Assembly (NCBI GenBank): GCA_030526455.1
Contig: JAUNCU010000047.1
Location: 5,744 to 16,448 of the forward strand
Source: Bacteroidales bacterium
GTDB lineage: Bacteria > Bacteroidota > Bacteroidia > Bacteroidales > Muribaculaceae
DNA: 10,705 nt
Reading direction: 5' to 3'
Under the pieces are notes generated by a model. It ran no database searches and was not told where the DNA came from. It saw only the letters and a program-made list of their open reading frames with translations. Made by a program: the position numbers and the translations under genes. Of this stretch, positions 1 to 6,258 are shown in pieces (position 1 is the first letter of the stretch; every line of letters begins with the position of its first letter).

Positions 1-30
1 TTTTCTTTTGATTCTTTTTCATGAGTTAAT

Positions 31-133
31 AAGATTTTTCAGGATTTTAGAAGTTAAGAAGTTGAAGAAGTTAAGACGATTGTCTTGGCTGGTGATTTTT
101 TCCGGAAGTTCCGGTGGCTCCGGAACTTCCGGA
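31..133 (+). repeat. Dispersed intergenic repeat, copy A (full length)
   Basis: The element reads, in order: an AGATTTTTC-like start (about 32-40); the purine-rich run AGAAGTTAAGAAGTTGAAG (50-68); AAGTTAAGACG; a small hairpin with stem AAGAC/GTCTT (73-77 and 82-86) and loop GATT; the box TTGGCT; a T run; and a double palindrome (101-133). The same order is found inverted at 2637-2740, and its beginning recurs at 10671-10705. All copies are intergenic. No transposase or ORF lies inside, so this is a non-coding repeat. Whether it is a REP-like mobile unit, a protein-binding site or an RNA is not visible from the sequence. Confidence 0.75.
101..133. repeat. Double palindrome (perfect inverted repeat of palindromic arms)
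   Basis: Two 14-base arms at 101-114 and 120-133 are perfect inverted repeats around a 5-base spacer (TGGCT). Each arm is also a palindrome on its own: CCGGAA, a single central G, TTCCGG, and the same with a central C on the other side. The site could form one long hairpin or two small ones. There is no T run after the stem on either strand, so I do not read it as a terminator. It forms the 3' half of dispersed repeat copy A. Confidence 0.85.
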
Positions 134-139
134 CTTAGC

Positions 140-171
140 ACTCGTTGACCAGTGGACTTGTTGACTCGTAG
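140..171. repeat. Degenerate 8-base tandem repeat, four units
   Basis: Four consecutive 8-base units start at 140, 148, 156 and 164: ACTCGTTG, ACCAGTGG, ACTTGTTG and ACTCGTAG. All begin with AC and end with G, and the consensus is ACTCGTTG. The block directly follows the double palindrome and is not part of any ORF. No copy follows the other two repeat elements in this window. Confidence 0.6.
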
Positions 172-215
172 ACCCCTAAAATCCTTAAAGTCCCTTAATT
201 ATTTGTGAATTATTT

Positions 216-244
216 TTTGTTATTGAAAATAGTTGCTATCTTTG
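216..244 (+). promoter_or_regulatory. Probable promoter of the greA operon
   Basis: TATCTTTG at 237-244 is a perfect match to the Bacteroidetes -7 box TAnnTTTG. A TTTG at 216-219 could be the -33 box, but its 17-base spacer is shorter than the usual 19-21. Transcription would start near 248-252, leaving a leader of about 95 bases before the greA ATG at 346. Confidence 0.7.
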
Positions 245-277
245 CAACAGAATATTGAAATAAACAGATTATGTGAC

Positions 278-306
278 GGAGGGTCTCATCAAAAATGAGA
301 TTCTTT
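278..306 (+). promoter_or_regulatory. Leader hairpin with T-rich tail upstream of greA
   Basis: TCTCAT (284-289) and ATGAGA (295-300) form a perfect 6-base stem around CAAAA. With G-T wobbles the stem extends outward to 278/306. A T-rich stretch follows (301-316, interrupted by C and G). The hairpin lies between the promoter and the greA start, so it could attenuate transcription or stabilise the leader. The stem is AU/GU-rich and the T tract is broken, so termination would be weak. Confidence 0.45.
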
Positions 307-345
307 CGTTTCTTTTACTAACTATTTTTTAAGCAGAATTTTACC

Positions 346-816
346 ATGGCTATAAGCTACATGACCCAAGAAGGGTACGACAAAAAAATGGAGGAACTCA
401 AGCACCTCGAGAGTGTTGAGCGCCCCGACGTGGTACGCGCCATTCAGGAGGCTCGCGAAAAAGGCGACCTTTCTGAAAACGCAGAATACGACGCCGCCAA
501 GGAACGCCAGGGCCAACTCGAAGCCAAGATTGCCGAACTGAAGGCACTGGTGGCTTCGGCTCGCATCATCGACCAGAGCAAACTCCAAACCGAAGAGGTA
601 GCGCTTCTTAACAAGGTGACTATCAAGAACCTTAAGAACAACGCTTCTATGACATACACCATCGTGAGCGAAACAGAAGCGAATCTGAAGGAAGGAAAAA
701 TCTCTATCACCACTCCCATCGCCAAGGGATTGCTTGGCCACAAGGTGGGCGACGTGGTGGAAGTGCAGGCCCCTGTGGGCAAAATGCAGTTCCAGATTGT
801 AGAAATAGGTGTATAA
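346..816 (+). CDS. greA: Transcription elongation factor GreA
   Basis: GreA binds the secondary channel of RNA polymerase and stimulates cleavage of the nascent RNA 3' end in backtracked complexes, releasing arrested polymerase. The 156 residues match the usual GreA length. Residues 1-77 are the N-terminal antiparallel coiled coil. Its tip carries GDLSENAEYDAAKE, with the acidic pair D41 and E44 at the same numbers as in Escherichia coli GreA. Residues about 82-154 form the FKBP-like C-terminal domain, with the family signature ITTPIAKGLLGHKVGD. The ATG start gives the standard N terminus. A HIT-family gene follows after 25 bases on the same strand, so the two are probably co-transcribed from the promoter at 216-244. 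Confidence 0.97.
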   Translation: MAISYMTQEGYDKKMEELKHLESVERPDVVRAIQEAREKGDLSENAEYDAAKERQGQLEAKIAELKALVASARIIDQSKLQTEEVALLNKVTIKNLKNNASMTYTIVSETEANLKEGKISITTPIAKGLLGHKVGDVVEVQAPVGKMQFQIVEIGV

Positions 817-841
817 CGACAAAAGATAAATCAACACTACA

Positions 842-1240
842 ATGGCTTCAATTTTCAGCAAAATCGTGGCTGGCGAAATTCCCAGTTACAAATGCGCAGA
901 AGACGAGAACTACTATGCTTTTCTCGACATCAACCCCGTGAACGAGGGTCACACGCTGGTGATTCCTAAGCACGAGGTGAATTACATCTTCGACCTCGAG
1001 AGCGACGAATATGCCGGCCTGTGGCAATTTGCCAAGAAAGTGGCCGCCGCACTCAAAAACGCTGTGCCATGCGAGCGCATTGGCGTAGCGGTGATGGGTC
1101 TGGAAGTGCCACACTGCCACATCCACCTCATCCCCATCGTTACCGAGGGCGACATGAACTTCCGCAACAAAAAGGAAGTGCCTGCTGAGAAGATGGCTGC
1201 CATTGCAGAAAAGGTGCTTGAAGAATTCGCAAAACTCTAA
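842..1240 (+). CDS. HIT family protein (histidine triad nucleotide hydrolase, HinT-like)
   Basis: HIT proteins of the HinT branch hydrolyse nucleoside phosphoramidates and related nucleotide conjugates in the cytoplasm through a covalent nucleotidyl-histidine. The signature HCHIHLIPI is at residues 91-99, giving the triad H91, H93 and H95; by homology H93 is the nucleophile. The N-terminal SIFSKIVAGEIPS and the central GHTLVIPK are also typical. The 132 residues are slightly longer than a minimal HinT because of a C-terminal helix (about 113-131). The gene lies 25 bases after greA, with no promoter visible between them, and is followed by a terminator-like hairpin. The physiological substrate cannot be told from the sequence. 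Confidence 0.93.
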   Translation: MASIFSKIVAGEIPSYKCAEDENYYAFLDINPVNEGHTLVIPKHEVNYIFDLESDEYAGLWQFAKKVAAALKNAVPCERIGVAVMGLEVPHCHIHLIPIVTEGDMNFRNKKEVPAEKMAAIAEKVLEEFAKL

Positions 1241-1256
1241 TCGACGCTTTTGTGAA

Positions 1257-1276
1257 TGCCTTTCGGGCAATTTTTT
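1257..1276 (+). terminator. Rho-independent terminator of the greA-HIT operon
   Basis: TGCCT (1257-1261), loop TTC, GGGCA (1265-1269) make a short stem with one T-G pair. The sequence AATTTTTT follows at once. It starts 17 bases after the HIT stop codon. The stem is short, so termination may be incomplete. Confidence 0.65.
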
Positions 1277-1304
1277 CCACAATACACTTTTCAATCCCCA
1301 CAAC

Positions 1305-1358
1305 AAGCGCTTCCTGGACCGGCAACTCGGCCTTAGGCAGCGCTTTTCTCTTTCTTTC
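1305..1358 (+). terminator. Hairpin plus pyrimidine tract just before the DUF4421-like gene
   Basis: AAGCGCT (1305-1311) pairs with AGCGCTT (1339-1345). Inside, CCT/AGG and CCG/CGG can extend the structure. It is followed by TTCTCTTTCTTTC (1346-1358) and, five bases later, the ATG at 1364. It may be a second terminator for the upstream operon or a structured leader of the downstream gene. No clear TAnnTTTG box was found between 1277 and 1363, so the promoter of the next gene is unknown. Confidence 0.5.
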
Positions 1359-1363
1359 GCAGC

Positions 1364-2620
1364 ATGAATAGGCTATTTTTAACACTCCTACTCCTCGCTT
1401 TCGCCGCGCTCAATGGCGCTGCGCAAGAGGTGGTGCGCGACAGTGTGAGCACCGCTGCCGACAGCCTTGCCTTGGCGCCCGTGAGGGTGATGGACAAGAT
1501 TACGGCCGCGCCCGAGCCTAAGCGATCATACTGGGACCACGGCCTGGGCAAACTGCTGAAGAAGGTCGACACCATGCTGGAGGAAGGCCAACTCTCGGGC
1601 ATCGACACGGCCTACCAAACGATTCCGAAGTATAACCGCCAGGTGTATCTCGGCGCCTACGGCTACTGGCAGAACTACAGCAATTTCATCCCCTTCCACT
1701 TCCCCGAGGTGGTAAACCAGCAAATTCCTGCCCTGCGCGACCAGACCTACTACAAAATCAATGCCCACACCCACCAGATGGAAATGGAACTGGGCATCGA
1801 CTGGAAGGGACTGGCCATAGAAATTCCCATCCCCATTCGTAACAACTACAGCGCCAGTTACGGCTTGGCGAAGAATGGATCGGTGTGGGGATTCCGCCTG
1901 CGATTCAAGAACATCAACTCGGTGTCGGGTCAGAAGCGATTTGGCATGCACGACGCCCTTATCGACTACGTGCGCGAGCATCCCGAAGAGGCCGAGGGGC
2001 TCAACGACCTCATCGACTACGTGCAGGATGAGCGCATCGAGTCCGACAAGCACAACATCAAGATATTCTTTGCCGAAGGCTACTATGTGTTTAATCACAA
2101 GAAATTCTCCCTCTCGGCGGGCCTCTTTGCCGACATGGTGCAGAAGCGCAGCGCCGGCAGCCTCATGGTGTATGCCAACTACTACCAGAGCCGCTACACG
2201 ATGCACGACGTGCTCATGGCCGACTACGACTTCTACCGCACGCAGCAACTCTCCATTGGCGCGGGCTACGGCTACAACTACTCGCTCATGGGCGGACGCC
2301 TGCTGTTTCACGTGAGCGCAGTGCCTATGATTTCGCTCTACTCCCACCTGGTGCACCGCGCGAAATTCAACACCGAGGCCGACCGCAACGAGTACGAATC
2401 TTGGTATCCTGAAGGACCTAAATTCTACGACCCGTCCGACAAGGGCAAGTCGCGATTCCGCGTCAATGCCTTCGCACGCTTCGCCGCCAACTACAGTTTC
2501 GGGCGCTACGTGCTGGCATTCTTCGTCAACTACCGCTACTACGGCTACAGCAACGACCGCCGCCTCCACATCAATAACCAAGAAGCCGACGCCCAAATCA
2601 ACTTCGGCTACCGCTTCTAA
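1364..2620 (+). CDS. Exported DUF4421-like protein, probable outer-membrane protein
   Basis: Function is unknown. Residues 1-21 form a signal peptide (MNRLFLTLLLLAFAAL, then NGAAQ) with cleavage likely after AAQ. The rest is rich in Tyr, Phe and alternating polar/hydrophobic residues, as in beta-strands, and the chain ends in Phe (NFGYRF), as many outer-membrane barrels do. Motifs I associate with the Bacteroidetes DUF4421 family are DTAYQTIP (81-88), the DWKGLAIEIPI strand (146-156), YYVFNHKKFS (240-249) and QKRSAGS (260-266). Residues about 190-232 are a hydrophilic, probably helical segment carrying LIDYV twice. The gene stands alone: two hairpins precede it and a convergent gene follows. 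The family assignment is from memory of motifs and has not been checked by search. Confidence 0.75.
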   Translation: MNRLFLTLLLLAFAALNGAAQEVVRDSVSTAADSLALAPVRVMDKITAAPEPKRSYWDHGLGKLLKKVDTMLEEGQLSGIDTAYQTIPKYNRQVYLGAYGYWQNYSNFIPFHFPEVVNQQIPALRDQTYYKINAHTHQMEMELGIDWKGLAIEIPIPIRNNYSASYGLAKNGSVWGFRLRFKNINSVSGQKRFGMHDALIDYVREHPEEAEGLNDLIDYVQDERIESDKHNIKIFFAEGYYVFNHKKFSLSAGLFADMVQKRSAGSLMVYANYYQSRYTMHDVLMADYDFYRTQQLSIGAGYGYNYSLMGGRLLFHVSAVPMISLYSHLVHRAKFNTEADRNEYESWYPEGPKFYDPSDKGKSRFRVNAFARFAANYSFGRYVLAFFVNYRYYGYSNDRRLHINNQEADAQINFGYRF

Positions 2621-2629
2621 AAAAGCAAC

Positions 2630-2668
2630 AAAAAAATCTAGATATCCAGAACACCCTAGATATCTAGA
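2630..2668 (-). terminator. Double palindrome acting as terminator of the DJ-1 gene
   Basis: TCTAGATATC (2637-2646) and GATATCTAGA (2659-2668) form a 10-base stem with a 12-base loop. On the minus strand the stem is followed directly by seven T (2636-2630), so it can terminate the DJ-1/PfpI transcript. The arms are themselves palindromic: CTAGATATCTAG (2656-2667) is perfect, and CTAGATATCCAG (2638-2649) has one mismatch. On the plus strand the stem is followed by A, so termination of the upstream plus-strand gene is less likely. Confidence 0.65.
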
Positions 2669-2740
2669 AAAATTTCTAATTTCAAAAGCCAAGACTAACG
2701 TCTTAACTTCTTAACTTCATAACTTCTAAAAGAAGAATCT
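2637..2740 (-). repeat. Dispersed intergenic repeat, copy B (inverted)
   Basis: Read on the minus strand, this has the same order as copy A: an AGATTCTTC-like start, AGAAGTTATGAAGTTAAG, AAGTTAAGACG, an AAGAC/GTCTT hairpin (2700-2704 and 2691-2695) with loop GTTA, the box TTGGCT, a T run, then two near-identical 12-base palindromes. The four-base hairpin loop differs from copy A while the stem is conserved. It fills the gap between two convergent genes. Confidence 0.75.
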
Positions 2741-2742
2741 TC

Positions 2743-3300
2743 TCAATTTCTCACCAAAAGCATTCCCTTTACCACTTGGTGGGTGATTTCTTCACCCATG
2801 CTCTGGTGGGCGATGGCGAGGCCGAAGGCTGCCGCGGCGGCAGGGCCGTTGCCAGTGGTGATGTTGCCGTCGATGGCCACCGATTCGGTGCCCACAATGG
2901 CGCCAGTCATGCCGTCTTCCATGCCAGGATAGCACACGGCATTGCGGCCTTCAAGCAGGCCGAGCGGACCGAAGATCACCGATGGCGAAGCACAGATGGC
3001 AGCGATTTTTCCGCCCTTGGCGTGCTGGGCGAGGAGGGCGTCGGTGAGGGGCTTGCAGGCGGCAAGATTGCTTGCACCGGGCATGCCACCGGGGCAGATG
3101 AGCCATTCGGCAGAAGTGAGGTCGACGTCGGCGATAAGGGCATCGGCCTTCACCACCACACCGTGGGCGCCAGTGGCCTCAAGAGTGGGGTTGATGCTCA
3201 CGGTAACCACCTGCATGCCAGCGCGGCGCATGATATCTACTGTGGTGAGGGCTTCGATTTCTTCAAAGCCGTCGGCAAAAAATACGTAGGATGTGTTCAT
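2743..3300 (-). CDS. DJ-1/PfpI (YajL-like) family protein
   Basis: This is a cytoplasmic protein of the DJ-1/ThiJ/PfpI superfamily, whose bacterial members are linked to oxidative-stress protection and to repair or detoxification of glyoxal adducts. The precise activity is debated and cannot be read from the sequence. Of 185 residues, the N-terminal FADGFEEIEALT aligns with the DJ-1 active-site start; E16 corresponds to the conserved Glu18 of human DJ-1. The nucleophile elbow AICASP holds C103. GGMPGASNL (71-79) and TTGNGPAAAAAF (148-159) are also typical. Where human DJ-1 has His126, the CYPGME segment has Y124 instead, as in many bacterial relatives. The gene is monocistronic, with its own promoter and terminator. 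Confidence 0.93.
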   Translation of the reverse strand: MNTSYVFFADGFEEIEALTTVDIMRRAGMQVVTVSINPTLEATGAHGVVVKADALIADVDLTSAEWLICPGGMPGASNLAACKPLTDALLAQHAKGGKIAAICASPSVIFGPLGLLEGRNAVCYPGMEDGMTGAIVGTESVAIDGNITTGNGPAAAAAFGLAIAHQSMGEEITHQVVKGMLLVRN

Positions 3301-3345
3301 TGCTCTATAGCGTTATTTGAGGGTTGATAAAATAGTTTTCAGTGA

Positions 3346-3377
3346 TAAAGATAGTAATAATCCTGGAGATAATCAAA
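3346..3377 (-). promoter_or_regulatory. Probable promoter of the DJ-1/PfpI gene
   Basis: On the minus strand, TTTG (3377-3374), a 20-base spacer and TATCTTTA (3353-3346) match the Bacteroidetes promoter with one mismatch, the final base of the -7 box. The predicted leader is about 40 bases. Confidence 0.6.
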
Positions 3378-3429
3378 TAAACTTTCGCAGGCGCCCGTAG
3401 TCAAAAAGGCAAAAATAGGGTTTGCAATA

Positions 3430-3461
3430 TTTGTGAATACCGAAGAAATAACGTAAGTTTG
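3430..3461 (+). promoter_or_regulatory. Promoter of the bPH2 gene
   Basis: TTTG (3430-3433), a 20-base spacer and TAAGTTTG (3454-3461) match the Bacteroidetes -33/-7 consensus exactly. Transcription would start near 3466, about 18 bases before the ATG at 3484. Confidence 0.8.
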
Positions 3462-3483
3462 TAGAAATTTAACAATTACCGAC

Positions 3484-3981
3484 ATGTCAAAATTCATAGA
3501 AAAGACGCTCGAAGACGGCGAAAAAATCATCTTCAAAGGACGCTTACACTGGACCTTCAACTGGCAATACACCTTTGGCGGGTCGCTGCTCGCCATTCTG
3601 GGACTGGCCATGCTCATCATCGGACTCACCCGCCCCGAAACGCTATTCACCATCTTTGGCACCATAGGGCTGGTGCTGGGCGTGGGATTTGTGACGTGGG
3701 GATATTTCATACGCAGCAAAACCACCTTCGCCATCACCAATCACCGCTTCATCCAGAAAGACGGCATCCTCAGCATCAAGATGACCGAGATTCCGCTCTT
3801 CAAGATCGAAACCGTGAACCTCTATCAAAGCCTGTGGCAGCGCCTGTTCAAAACCGGCTCAATCGAACTGGTGGGCAGCGGCGGCACCAATCACAAGGTG
3901 GACTACATCCAGGAGCCCTTCGACGTGAGAAAAATCCTCACCACCCGCATGAAAGCCACCCACGACCAAAGCCAAGACTAA
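3484..3981 (+). CDS. bPH2 (DUF304) PH-like domain membrane protein
   Basis: This is a small inner-membrane protein with a bacterial pleckstrin-homology-like domain; its role is unknown. Of 165 residues, two hydrophobic segments (about 29-48 and 53-75) form a transmembrane hairpin. They are followed by the bPH2 core: TTFAITNHRFIQKDGILSIK (80-99), then EIPLFKIETVNLYQSLWQR (102-120), then LFKTGSIELVGSGG (121-134). The order ITNxR, GIL, EIPL, QS, GSIELVG is typical of PF03703. The tail after 155 is short and polar. The gene is monocistronic, with a consensus promoter upstream and a strong terminator downstream. No partner gene is adjacent to suggest a function. Confidence 0.88.
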   Translation: MSKFIEKTLEDGEKIIFKGRLHWTFNWQYTFGGSLLAILGLAMLIIGLTRPETLFTIFGTIGLVLGVGFVTWGYFIRSKTTFAITNHRFIQKDGILSIKMTEIPLFKIETVNLYQSLWQRLFKTGSIELVGSGGTNHKVDYIQEPFDVRKILTTRMKATHDQSQD

Positions 3982-4023
3982 ACAAGAGCCCCAAGCCCCG
4001 AGGGAAAAGGGATCACATGATAA

Positions 4024-4065
4024 AAAATCACCGCAATTGCTCTAGCCAGCGATTGCGGTGATTTT
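4024..4065. terminator. Strong bidirectional terminator between convergent genes
   Basis: AAAATCACCGCAAT (4024-4037) and ATTGCGGTGATTTT (4052-4065) are perfect 14-base inverted repeats. One T-G and two G-C pairs extend the stem to 17 pairs with an 8-base loop (4041-4048). T-rich sequence follows on both strands. It separates the bPH2 gene (plus, stop at 3981) from the MFS gene (minus, stop at 4077) and serves both. Confidence 0.93.
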
Positions 4066-4076
4066 CTTTATTTCTT

Positions 4077-5246
4077 TTAGGCCGTGAGGCGCTTCGTCTT
4101 GTGGATTGCGAAGGCTAGGACTGTGAGGAAGCCTGCCAGTGGGATGATGAAGGGGAGGATGAGTGAGGTGTGGTCGGCGATGAGGCCCATCAGCAGGAAG
4201 GCACAGCCGCCCACGGGGGTCATCATCAAGTAGGACGAGGCGCGCTTCTTGCGCTGGGCGTCGAGGCCCGAGAGGGTGAGCGAGAAGATGGTGGGAAACA
4301 TGATGGCCTCGAAGGCGAAATTGGCGATGAGGGCATAGAGCGCCATCTTTCCGCCCATGAGCACGCCACACATGCATGCCACGCTGCCCGCCGCACAGGC
4401 GAGCAGCACTCTAGCGGGGGCCACATATTTCATCACCCATGCGCCCAAAAAGCGGCCGCCCATGAAGATGAAGAGCGCCAGCGAGAGCAAGTGAGCCGCC
4501 TCTACATTGGTGGCCACGCCTTCGCCAGCGAGAAACATCACAAAGTAACTATTGATGCTGATTTCTGCCACCTCGTAGGCCAGCAGTGCGCAGAAGCCAA
4601 ACACCACAGCCTTGCCCAGGCGGGTGGAATGGGTGGCGGGAGCAGCGGCTGCGGCATCGTCTTGAACCACTTCGGGGAGTTTCACTCGCGTAAAGATGAG
4701 TGCCACCGCTATCACCACCACGCCCATGAGCATGTAGGGCACGGTGACGTCGCCGCCCGAGAAGAGGAAGTTGCCCAGCAAGAGTGGCGCCAAGGCGCAA
4801 CCGAGGCCGTTGAACGACTGCGAGAGGTTGAGGCGCGAGGTGCCCGTTTCGGCGGGGCCGAGCAGGGTGGCATAGGGATTGGCCGAGGTTTCGAGGAAGG
4901 TGAGCCCCACGCCTATGATGAAGAGGCACACCAGGAATGCGGGTAGCGTGCCTATGGCGGCGCCCGGGATGAAGAGCAGCGCACCGGCGGCATAGAGCAT
5001 CAGCCCCATCACCACGCCCTTGCGATAGCCGAAGCGCGAAATGAACATGCCCGCGGGGATGGCGGTGAGGAAATAGGCCAGATAGGTGGTTACCTGAATC
5101 ATCGACGACTCGGTGATGCTGATGTGCATCGATTCGCGGAAGTGCTGGTTGAGCACGTCGAGAATGGCGCGCGCAAAGCCCCACAGGAAAAACAGCGAGG
5201 TGATGAGGATATAGGGAAGCAGATATTGCTTTGATGTAAGTTTCAT
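4077..5246 (-). CDS. Sugar MFS transporter, FucP/GluP family
   Basis: This is an inner-membrane proton-coupled sugar importer of the FHS (FucP) branch of the major facilitator superfamily. The 389 residues are slightly shorter than E. coli FucP. Seen in order: a first helix with FFLWGFARAILDVLNQHF (19-36); SRFGYRKG (70-77), the loop 2-3 motif; FLETSANPYATLLGP (117-131); and NLSQSFNGLG (140-149). D30 and E119 lie 89 residues apart, as do the transport residues D46 and E135 of FucP. An Ala-rich cytoplasmic linker (about 196-206) joins the two six-helix halves. It follows the PfkB kinase gene after 24 bases and is probably co-transcribed with it, so the imported sugar is likely the kinase substrate. 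The sugar itself cannot be named. Confidence 0.9.
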   Translation of the reverse strand: MKLTSKQYLLPYILITSLFFLWGFARAILDVLNQHFRESMHISITESSMIQVTTYLAYFLTAIPAGMFISRFGYRKGVVMGLMLYAAGALLFIPGAAIGTLPAFLVCLFIIGVGLTFLETSANPYATLLGPAETGTSRLNLSQSFNGLGCALAPLLLGNFLFSGGDVTVPYMLMGVVVIAVALIFTRVKLPEVVQDDAAAAAPATHSTRLGKAVVFGFCALLAYEVAEISINSYFVMFLAGEGVATNVEAAHLLSLALFIFMGGRFLGAWVMKYVAPARVLLACAAGSVACMCGVLMGGKMALYALIANFAFEAIMFPTIFSLTLSGLDAQRKKRASSYLMMTPVGGCAFLLMGLIADHTSLILPFIIPLAGFLTVLAFAIHKTKRLTA

Positions 5247-5270
5247 TGAAGCGAATGTTTAATAGAGTGT

Positions 5271-6179
5271 TTATTTCGTGTTTTGTCGCACCAGTTCCAT
5301 GGCGCGGTGGTAACTCGAGGAGAAAGGACCCGAGTGCTCGAGTTTGATGGTGCTCACGGCGGCGGCAAATCGGCCCGCCTCTTCCACCGTGGCACCCTGC
5401 GCGCGGCGGTAGATGTAGCCCATGGTGTAGGTGTCGCCGCAGCCCGTGGCGTCAACCAGCAGCAGCGGCTGGAAGGCGGGGATGTCGTAGAACACGCCGT
5501 CGGCAAGGATAATGCTGCCGAAACTGCCCAGCGAAAGGAGCACCTCCTTCACGCCCCAGTCGGCGAGTTGCTGCGCCGCCTTGTGAAGGTCGCTTTCTCC
5601 GGTAAGCACCTCAGCCTCATATTCGTTCACCTTCAGCACATCCACATACTTCAGCGCCTCGCGTTTCTCATCCCAGTCGATGGGATACACCTCCTCGCCG
5701 CGCACGTCGCGCAAAAATCCCTGCGCGTCCACCACCAGGGTGCCGCGCGTGTGAAGGTATTTGATCACGTCGAGCGAGAAGTCGTCGGGCAGCAGTGTGC
5801 CCAGCACGATGTAGCGCGCCTCCACCTCCTTGAGTTTCTCCACGGTGAAGGGGTCGGCCTTGTGGCGCACGCGCTGCTTGCGCTCGTTCTGGTTTTCGCC
5901 ATAGATGTTTTCAAAATTCACCGTGTAGCGGCTCGGAATCACCTCCACGTCGATGCCACGGCCGCGCATATCCTTCACCGCATTCATCTCGCTCTCGGCG
6001 AGCGAAGTCACGAGTTTGTAACTCAAGCGATGCTGGCAGCCGCTCGCCTTCTCCGACTGGAAAAGCGAGTTGATGCCATAGGAAAAATAGAACGAAGTGC
6101 CACCCGGCATATACACCTCCTGAGCGGGGGTAACAATCTTATCGAGCGTAATGTGCCCGATGCAACAAATATCAAGCAT
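5271..6179 (-). CDS. PfkB (ribokinase) family carbohydrate kinase
   Basis: This is an ATP-dependent cytoplasmic kinase that phosphorylates a sugar or sugar-like alcohol. Of 302 residues, the PGGTSFYFS segment (25-33) is the substrate-side PfkB motif with its di-glycine, and KVNEYEAEVLTG (183-194) is the family's central NExE region. LLSLGSFGSI (214-223) precedes the C-terminal signature DATGCGDTYTMGYIYR (243-258), in which D249 is the catalytic base and G246-D249 line the anion hole. The usual GAGD is GCGD here. EHSGPF (281-286) closes the nucleotide site. It is the first gene of a two-gene operon with a FucP-like transporter. The sequence does not resolve which sugar is used; fructose, ribose, inositol-like and other substrates are all possible. 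Confidence 0.9.
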   Translation of the reverse strand: MLDICCIGHITLDKIVTPAQEVYMPGGTSFYFSYGINSLFQSEKASGCQHRLSYKLVTSLAESEMNAVKDMRGRGIDVEVIPSRYTVNFENIYGENQNERKQRVRHKADPFTVEKLKEVEARYIVLGTLLPDDFSLDVIKYLHTRGTLVVDAQGFLRDVRGEEVYPIDWDEKREALKYVDVLKVNEYEAEVLTGESDLHKAAQQLADWGVKEVLLSLGSFGSIILADGVFYDIPAFQPLLLVDATGCGDTYTMGYIYRRAQGATVEEAGRFAAAVSTIKLEHSGPFSSSYHRAMELVRQNTK

Positions 6180-6250
6180 AATTATTTTTAGTCAATTAAA
6201 TTGCAGCAAGGCAAAGCGTAAGCCCACCAAGCCATTGCCATAAGAAACTA

Positions 6251-6258
6251 CAAAGATA
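6251..6258 (-). promoter_or_regulatory. Probable -7 box for the PfkB-MFS operon
   Basis: TATCTTTG on the minus strand (6258-6251) fits the Bacteroidetes -7 consensus exactly. No TTTG is present at the expected -33 position, so the promoter may need an activator or be weak. The leader would be about 65-70 bases. Confidence 0.5.

Noticed and set aside
101..133. Double palindrome as a transcription terminator
   Set aside because: The T run lies before the stem on the plus strand, and on the minus strand the stem is followed by A; neither gives a U tract after the hairpin.
1..180. CRISPR array or attachment site in the first intergenic block
   Set aside because: Repeats are 8 bases in direct tandem or inverted, with no regular spacers, no cas genes and no integrase or tRNA nearby.
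1526..2692. 388-codon minus-strand open frame across the DUF4421-like gene
   Set aside because: Val/His-rich antisense translation with no family motif; it also runs into the intergenic repeat.
5283..6191. 302-codon plus-strand open frame opposite the PfkB gene
   Set aside because: Codon-mirrored shadow of a gene with all PfkB motifs; the product is rich in His, Ala and Val, with no signature.
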